Origin: Trebonia sp.
GTDB lineage: Bacteria > Actinomycetota > Actinomycetes > Streptosporangiales > Streptosporangiaceae
Direction: 5' to 3'
Length of the DNA stretch: 9,981 nucleotides
Assembly: GCA_030043595.1 (NCBI GenBank)
Contig: JASHXJ010000085.1
Span: forward strand, 1-9,981
Each line of letters opens with the position of its first letter. The stretch's first letter is position 1. The translations under genes were made by a program, and so were the position numbers. This document shows positions 6,056-9,981 of this stretch, in pieces. A model generated the notes under the pieces. The model made no database searches. It saw nothing but the letters and a program-made list of their open reading frames with translations, and was not told where the DNA came from.

Positions 6056-6104
6056 CAAACGGGGAGCCGGGTCCCCCGGCCGACGGGGCCGGAGGGGGCA
6101 ATAG
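6038..6104 (+). promoter_or_regulatory. Possible leader: Shine-Dalgarno, 17-codon frame and overlapping hairpins
   Basis: AGGAGAG (6038-6044) is a strong ribosome binding site with nothing large behind it. ATG at 6049 runs straight into TGA, and the overlapping GTG at 6051 opens a 17-codon frame rich in Arg and Gly that stops at TAG 6102-6104. Inside it GCCGGG/CCCGGC (6066-6080) and CCGGCC/GGCCGG (6076-6092) are perfect 6-bp stems sharing bases 6076-6080, so only one can form at a time. Such an arrangement is seen in attenuators, but GC-rich DNA forms stems easily and no T-tract follows. Confidence 0.25.
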
Positions 6105-6202
6105 GCGGATAGCCTGGCACCAGCTTGGGATAATGGCACGGCAAGCCGTTCACGCGTGGCCGCAGTTGGGGCCCAGGGGAACAGGGAAAGGCCCGGGAAA
6201 AC

Positions 6203-7378
6203 GTGAGCCATGTGCCGCCGGGCCGCGCCGACGCCCCGAACTCGCCGGCGGGGGCCTCAGCGAGCGAGCAGCCCACGCCGGCCGAACGGCTGCTGACCGC
6301 CGGGGGCCGCCCTGCCGCGGAACCGGTGATCGCGGTGGACGCGATGGGCGGTGACTACGCGCCCGAGGAGATCGTCGCCGGGGCGCTCGCGGCCCAGCGG
6401 GAGCATGGCGTCACCACGCTGCTCACCGGCCCGCCCGCGCGGCTGCGCGCGGTGATCGCCAGGCTGGGCGCGGGCCCGGAGCTGCGCGTGGTGCCCGCGG
6501 AGGACATCGTCGGCATGGACGAGGGCGCGCTGGCCGGCTTCCGGCGGCCCCGGTCCAGCATCGCCGTCGCCTGTCAGCTCGTCCGCCGCGGCCAGGCCAC
6601 CGCGGTCGTGTCGGCAGGATCCACCGGCGCGATCGTGGCCAGCGCCCGGCAGCGGCTGCTGCCGCTGCCGGGGGTTCCGCGACCTGGACTCGCGGTCGTG
6701 CTGCCCACGCACCCCAAGCCGACGGTGCTCATCGACGCGGGCGCCACCGCCGACCCCAAGCCGGAGATGCTCGTGCAGTTCGGGCAGCTCGGGGTGGCCT
6801 ACGCGCAGATCGCGCTGGGCACCCCCGCGCCTAAGGTCGGCCTGCTCACCATCGGGGCGGAGCCCGGCAAGGGGAACATGCTGACCCGGCGCGCCCATGA
6901 GCTGCTCGCCGCCGAACCGCAGCACGGCGCGCTGCCGCTCGGCTTCGCCGGGAACGTCGAAGGCGGCGACCTGATGGCGGGCGCGGTCGACGTGATCGTC
7001 ACCGACGGTTTCACCGGCAACGTGGCGCTCAAGACCCTCGAGGGGTCGATGCGCTTCGCGGCGGTCGAGCTCCGTTCCGCGCTGACCGGCACCCGCGTCG
7101 CGCGGATCGGCGCGCTGCTGCAGCGCCGCGGGCTGCGGGAACTCAGCGGCCGCCTGGACGCGGAGAGCTACGGCGGCGCGGCGCTGCTCGGGCTCGGCGG
7201 CACCGTCGTGATCGCGCACGGCGCGTCCACCGCCCGCGCGGTCAGCTCGGCCTGCGCGCTCGCCGCGAACCTGTCCCGCGGCGACATCACCGAGAAGATA
7301 AGGGAGCGGATCGGCGCTACCGGGGAACGGCGAGGCACCCACTTCCTGCGCCGGGACAGGGAGCGGCAGCGGGAGTGA
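6203..7378 (+). CDS. plsX: Phosphate acyltransferase PlsX
   Basis: PlsX converts acyl-ACP and phosphate to acyl-phosphate, the donor for the first acylation of glycerol-3-phosphate in phospholipid synthesis; it is a peripheral membrane enzyme. Family landmarks appear in order: AVDAMGGD (44-51), AEDIVGMDE (99-107), SAGSTGA (137-143), DPKPEMLVQF (184-193), EPGKGN (220-225), GNVEGGDLMAG (250-260), VTDGFTGNVALK (266-277) and ESYGGAALLG (321-330). From GTG 6203 it has 391 residues, about 40 more than usual. The extra N-terminus is Pro/Ala-rich with little structure. GTG 6326 (residue 42, ...PVIAVDAMGGD) would give the usual short N-terminus, but neither GTG has a good ribosome binding site, so the start is open. 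Bacterial plsX commonly lies beside rpmF or the fab genes; here argS follows after 52 bp. Confidence 0.93.
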   Translation: MSHVPPGRADAPNSPAGASASEQPTPAERLLTAGGRPAAEPVIAVDAMGGDYAPEEIVAGALAAQREHGVTTLLTGPPARLRAVIARLGAGPELRVVPAEDIVGMDEGALAGFRRPRSSIAVACQLVRRGQATAVVSAGSTGAIVASARQRLLPLPGVPRPGLAVVLPTHPKPTVLIDAGATADPKPEMLVQFGQLGVAYAQIALGTPAPKVGLLTIGAEPGKGNMLTRRAHELLAAEPQHGALPLGFAGNVEGGDLMAGAVDVIVTDGFTGNVALKTLEGSMRFAAVELRSALTGTRVARIGALLQRRGLRELSGRLDAESYGGAALLGLGGTVVIAHGASTARAVSSACALAANLSRGDITEKIRERIGATGERRGTHFLRRDRERQRE

Positions 7379-7410
7379 GGCGGCGTAAAATCCGGCCGGG
7401 CGCCGCGGGG

Positions 7411-7430
7411 CGTCCGGATAGGCTAGTGCC
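7411..7430 (+). promoter_or_regulatory. Candidate leaderless promoter of argS
   Basis: TAGGCT (7419-7424) fits the actinobacterial -10 pattern TANNNT and lies exactly six bases before ATG 7431, so transcription would begin at the start codon. No Shine-Dalgarno precedes the ATG. The same spacing occurs before the SDR gene, and GGATAGCCT upstream of plsX has a closely similar box. Confidence 0.5.
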
Positions 7431-9167
7431 ATGCCAGATCCCCAGCAGGTCCTCACCGCCCGGGTACGCGACGCGCTCGCCGCGGCGTTCGGCGCTGACT
7501 ACGCCAGCGCGGACCCGCTGGTCAGGCCTTCGGCGTTCGCGGACTTCCAGTCCAACGCGGCGCTGCCGCTGGCAAGGAAGCTCGGCAGGGCGCCGCACGA
7601 CATCGCGAACGAGATCGTCAGCCACCTGGACGTGGAAGACATCTGCGTGCCGCCCGCCGTCAGCGGGCCAGGCTTCGTCAACTTCGCGCTGCGCGATGAG
7701 TGGATCGCCGCCGCCGTCACCGGGCTGCTCGACGACCCCAGGCTCGGCACGCCGCTGGCCGGTGCGCCGCAGGTCGTCGTCGTCGAGTACTCCTCGCCGA
7801 ACATCGCCAAGGAGATGCACGTCGGGCATCTGCGCACCACGATCGTGGGAGACGCGATCGCCCGCGTGACCGAGTTCGCCGGCCACCACGTCATGAGGGA
7901 CAACCACGTGGGGGACTGGGGTACGCAGTTCGGCATGCTGATCGAGTACCTGTTCGACGTGGGTGAGGACTCCGCCGAGGCCCAGCTGCTGCGCACCGAC
8001 CCGAACACGTTCTACCAGGGGGCACGCGCCAGGTTCGACTCCGACCCGGACTTCGCGGACCGGTCGAGGGACCGCGTGGTCAAGCTCCAGTCCCGGAACG
8101 ACCCCGCCACGCAGCTGCTGTGGGACGAGCTGATGGAGCTGTCCAGGCAGTACCTGCGCGACACCTACGCGCTGCTGCGGGTCACGCTGACCGACGACGA
8201 CATCCGCGGCGAGTCGTTCTACAACGACATGCTCGGCGACGTCGCCGGCGACCTGACCGACGAGGGCCTGGCAGTGCTGAGCGACGGGGCGCTGTGCGTG
8301 TTCCCGCCGGGCTTCACCGGGCGGGATGGCAGCCCGCTGCCGGTCATCATCCGCAAGCGCGACGGCGGCTACAACTACTCGACGACCGACCTGGCCACCG
8401 TGCGGTACCGGGTGGACAAGATCAACTGCGACCGCGCGATCTACGTCGTCGGATCCGAGCAGGCGCTGCATTTCCGGATGATCTTCGCGGTCGCGCGGCT
8501 GGCCGGCTGGATCCCCGGCAGCACCTCGTTCGAGCATGCCCAGATCGGCATGGTGCAAGGACCCGACGGGGGCAGGCTCCGGACCCGGGAAGGCGGTACG
8601 GTCACGCTGAGCTCGCTGCTGGCCGAGGGGATCGAACGCGCTCGCGCCATCCTCAACGAGATCGAGACTCTGGAGGGCGAGGTCAGGGACGCGATCGCCG
8701 AGGACGTGGGGATCGGCGCGATCAAGTACGCGGACCTGTCGACCGCGCGGGACAGCGCGTACATCTTCGACTGGGACCGGATGATCTCCTTCCGCGGTAA
8801 CACCGGACCCTACCTGCAGTACGCCACGACCCGGATCCGGTCCATCTTCCGCAAGGCCGGAATCGACGAAGCGGGCGCGCACGGCCCGGTCCTGGTGACC
8901 GCGCCGGCCGAGCGCGAACTGGCCCTGGCCCTGCTCGGGTTCGGCGCGGTCGTCACCGGCGTCGCCGAGACCGCGGAGCCGCACCGGCTGTGCGGCTACG
9001 TCTTCGAGGTGGCGAGCCTGTTCACCGCGTTCTACGAGCAGTGCCCGGTGCTCAGGGCCGAAGACGAGGCCACGAGGACCTCCCGGCTCGCGCTCTGCGC
9101 GGCCACGCTGCGGGTGCTGACCGCCGGGCTCGGCCTGCTCGGCGTGCCCATCCCCGACCGCATGTAG
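7431..9167 (+). CDS. argS: Arginyl-tRNA synthetase
   Basis: This 578-residue class I synthetase charges tRNA-Arg with arginine in the cytoplasm. The N-terminal Add-1 domain (about 1-85) has FQSNAALPLA (39-48) and SGPGFVNF (78-85). The catalytic core has the HIGH-type signature SPNIAKEMHVGHLR (122-135, HVGH at 130-133), DNHVGDWGTQFG (157-168), and YNYSTTDLATVRYR (314-327). The KMSKS loop is degenerate, as is usual for ArgRS (RLRTREGGTVTL, 382-393). The C-terminal anticodon-binding DALR domain ends in the typical LGVPIPDRM. Length matches the family. The start is supported by the family N-terminus and a -10 element six bases upstream, which suggests a leaderless message separate from plsX. A hairpin 26 bases past the stop may terminate it. 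Confidence 0.97.
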   Translation: MPDPQQVLTARVRDALAAAFGADYASADPLVRPSAFADFQSNAALPLARKLGRAPHDIANEIVSHLDVEDICVPPAVSGPGFVNFALRDEWIAAAVTGLLDDPRLGTPLAGAPQVVVVEYSSPNIAKEMHVGHLRTTIVGDAIARVTEFAGHHVMRDNHVGDWGTQFGMLIEYLFDVGEDSAEAQLLRTDPNTFYQGARARFDSDPDFADRSRDRVVKLQSRNDPATQLLWDELMELSRQYLRDTYALLRVTLTDDDIRGESFYNDMLGDVAGDLTDEGLAVLSDGALCVFPPGFTGRDGSPLPVIIRKRDGGYNYSTTDLATVRYRVDKINCDRAIYVVGSEQALHFRMIFAVARLAGWIPGSTSFEHAQIGMVQGPDGGRLRTREGGTVTLSSLLAEGIERARAILNEIETLEGEVRDAIAEDVGIGAIKYADLSTARDSAYIFDWDRMISFRGNTGPYLQYATTRIRSIFRKAGIDEAGAHGPVLVTAPAERELALALLGFGAVVTGVAETAEPHRLCGYVFEVASLFTAFYEQCPVLRAEDEATRTSRLALCAATLRVLTAGLGLLGVPIPDRM

Positions 9168-9192
9168 CGCTCCTTCCCGCGTACCATCGCCG

Positions 9193-9218
9193 CCCTGCTG
9201 GGTATCTATCCGGCAGGG
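9193..9218 (+). terminator. Candidate argS terminator hairpin
   Basis: CCCTGCTGG (9193-9201) pairs with CCGGCAGGG (9210-9218): nine base pairs with one G-U pair and an 8-base loop, starting 26 bases past the argS stop. No T-tract follows, which is common in actinobacteria. Confidence 0.5.
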
Positions 9219-9329
9219 ACGCGACGGCGGCCGCGAGCGCGCAATCCGCGGCGGTACGCGACGAAACGCCCGGCTTGTCGTAGTCTCGGGTAATACGGAT
9301 CGCACACCGGCGGCGCCACCCTGGGCGCG

Positions 9330-9334
9330 GGAGG
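9330..9334 (+). promoter_or_regulatory. Ribosome binding site of the small membrane protein gene
   Basis: GGAGG lies five bases before ATG 9340 and is the main evidence that this short frame is translated. Confidence 0.6.
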
Positions 9335-9339
9335 CGGAC

Positions 9340-9513
9340 ATGTACAGCGGACTGATCCTGCTGGTGTTCATCGGCATCGGTGTCGCGTGGCTGTGGACCC
9401 GCGGCCGGCGCCGCATCGGCCTGCCCGTGAACGGCAAGCACTGGGGTGCGGTCATCGTGATCTTCGTCGTGCTCATGGTGCTGGCGTACGGGGCCACCCA
9501 CACTCCGCACTGA
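9340..9513 (+). CDS. Small two-helix membrane protein of unknown function (57 residues)
   Basis: I do not recognise a family. The frame encodes two hydrophobic segments, residues about 4-19 (GLILLVFIGIGVAWLW) and 37-50 (AVIVIFVVLMVLAY). They are joined by a basic loop, TRGRRR, then GLPVNGKHW. The charge pattern suggests the loop is cytoplasmic and both ends face outside. The tail is short and polar (GATHTPH). A GGAGG site five bases before the ATG, third-position GC and the coherent transmembrane pattern support a real gene. It lies 172 bp after argS beyond a hairpin, so it is probably its own unit; TAGTCT (9281-9286) is a possible -10 element. Its stop codon lies inside the first of three 18-bp tandem repeats. 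Coding status is likely but not certain. Confidence 0.7.
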   Translation: MYSGLILLVFIGIGVAWLWTRGRRRIGLPVNGKHWGAVIVIFVVLMVLAYGATHTPH

Positions 9514-9561
9514 GGCACTGCGCAGCACTGAGATTCTGCGCAGCGCTGAGGCACTGCGCAC
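9508..9561. repeat. Three tandem 18-bp repeats between convergent genes
   Basis: The units are CACTGAGGCACTGCGCAG (9508-9525), CACTGAGATTCTGCGCAG (9526-9543) and CGCTGAGGCACTGCGCAC (9544-9561). Units 1 and 2 differ at three adjacent bases, units 1 and 3 at two. Each of the first two contains the 8-base palindrome CTGCGCAG; the third has CTGCGCAC. The array covers the small gene's stop codon and ends 10 bases from the ATPase gene's stop. Confidence 0.85.
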
Positions 9562-9570
9562 GCGGGGCCG

Positions 9571-9981
9571 TCAGCCGGCCTTCCCGTCCAGCGGGATCTC
9601 GAACCACACCGCCTTGCCTTCCGGGGTGGGGCGGGAACCCCAGCGGGTGGACAGCTGCTCGACCAGGTACAGGCCACGGCCGCCCTCGTCGGTGGCGCGC
9701 GCCGTGCGCAGCCTTGGCAGCCGCAGGTCCGGGTCGAAGACCTCGACCCAGACAACCTCCGCGCCGCGGCGGAGACGGAGCGCGAACTCGCGCGGACGGT
9801 GCGGGGACGACTGCTGCGCTACCGGCGTCTCCCACGCCTGGGCCGCTATCGTGGCCATGGCCGACGGCCAGGCACTGGGCAGCGCGGCGGGCACCTGCGC
9901 GCCGACGGGCACCTGCGGGTCGATCTCGATCTCGATCTCGAACCTGCGGCCTGCCGGGCTCGGCGTCCCCGCGGCGTGCAG
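9571..9981 (-). CDS. RsbW-like ATP-binding protein (HATPase_c_2), 3' part
   Basis: The last 136 residues are visible; the frame is open to the window edge. It resembles the actinomycete RsbW-like proteins, small GHKL-fold kinases or anti-sigma regulators. The visible part opens at LHAAGTPSPAGRR, which should be just behind the N-box helix. Strands FALRLRRG and VVWVEVFDPD (the D-x-D of the G1 region) follow, then DEGGRGLYLVEQLSTRWG (98-115), the G2-type glycine loop and helix, and WFEIPL at the end. About 45 residues between FEIEIEI (14-20) and FALRLR (66-71), rich in Pro, Ala and Gln, look like an insertion that this compact fold usually lacks. The repeated GATCTC codons at 9922-9939 encode the EI run. 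It converges on the small membrane protein gene. A GTG at 9912 is only an internal codon. The family is fairly sure; the target is unknown. Confidence 0.8.
   Translation of the reverse strand: MHAAGTPSPAGRRFEIEIEIDPQVPVGAQVPAALPSAWPSAMATIAAQAWETPVAQQSSPHRPREFALRLRRGAEVVWVEVFDPDLRLPRLRTARATDEGGRGLYLVEQLSTRWGSRPTPEGKAVWFEIPLDGKAG

Larger units (their letters stand above)
5696..6202. other. 507-bp divergent intergenic region between radical SAM gene and plsX
   Basis: No convincing gene lies here; the open frames lack coding character or family resemblance. It must hold the promoters for the divergent radical SAM gene and plsX. Its middle (about 5811-5880) is unusually AT-rich, with tandem ACGTTT (5831-5842). 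It also holds clustered GTNAC 5-mers, a minus-strand ECF-like box pair, a 6-bp hairpin CAGAAG/CTTCTG (5893-5908), a possible 17-codon leader, and GGATAGCCT (6108-6115), which resembles the GGATAGGCT element before argS. Confidence 0.7.

Noticed and set aside
5864..6276. Minus-strand open frames of 115 and 125 codons upstream of plsX
   Set aside because: They overlap each other and the start of plsX, and show no family resemblance, coding bias or ribosome site.
6257..7456. 399-codon open frame on the minus strand
   Set aside because: It is antisense to plsX with no recognisable motif and no ribosome binding site of note.
7317..9755. 812-codon open frame on the minus strand
   Set aside because: It is antisense to argS, which is unmistakable, and it runs through two other genes and the tandem repeats with low-complexity composition.
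9922..9941. Three tandem GATCTC hexamers
   Set aside because: They lie in frame in the ATPase gene and simply encode an alternating Glu-Ile strand.

Overview
The window is high-GC, densely coding DNA with short intergenic gaps and GTG and TTG starts. Together with an actinobacterial-type protein mannosyltransferase, a SigR-like sigma factor and an RsbW-like ATPase, this points to an actinomycete chromosome. I cannot name the genus. There are no tRNA or rRNA genes, transposases, phage genes or CRISPR arrays.

Layout. Bases 2-703 (+) hold the 3' end of a protein O-mannosyltransferase. Next is a stand-alone SigR/SigH-type ECF sigma factor (865-1542, +) with a structured upstream region. It converges on a minus-strand block read from about 5695 down to 1562: a KamA-family radical SAM enzyme, an HSD10-like short-chain dehydrogenase, and an AsnB-family amidotransferase whose catalytic Cys2 is a serine. 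A 507-bp non-coding region (5696-6202) carries many GTNAC half-sites and separates this block from plsX (6203-7378, +) and argS (7431-9167, +). A 57-residue membrane protein gene (9340-9513, +) follows. It converges, across three 18-bp tandem repeats, on the 3' part of an RsbW-like ATPase gene (9571-9981, -) that runs off the right edge.

How the genes may work together. plsX (phospholipid precursor synthesis), argS (translation) and the mannosyltransferase (cell-envelope glycoprotein) are housekeeping genes. The accessory part is the radical SAM, SDR and AsnB-like set: an aminomutase-like enzyme, an oxidoreductase and an amide-forming ATP-dependent enzyme. This could be a small pathway that makes a modified or beta-amino-acid-derived amide, but the product cannot be read from sequence. 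A perfect 8-bp hairpin and a leaderless-type promoter lie between the radical SAM gene and the SDR, so the block may be two transcription units. ECF-like GGGAAY-N18-GT boxes lie upstream of both the sigma gene and the radical SAM gene, which raises the untested idea that this sigma factor controls both.
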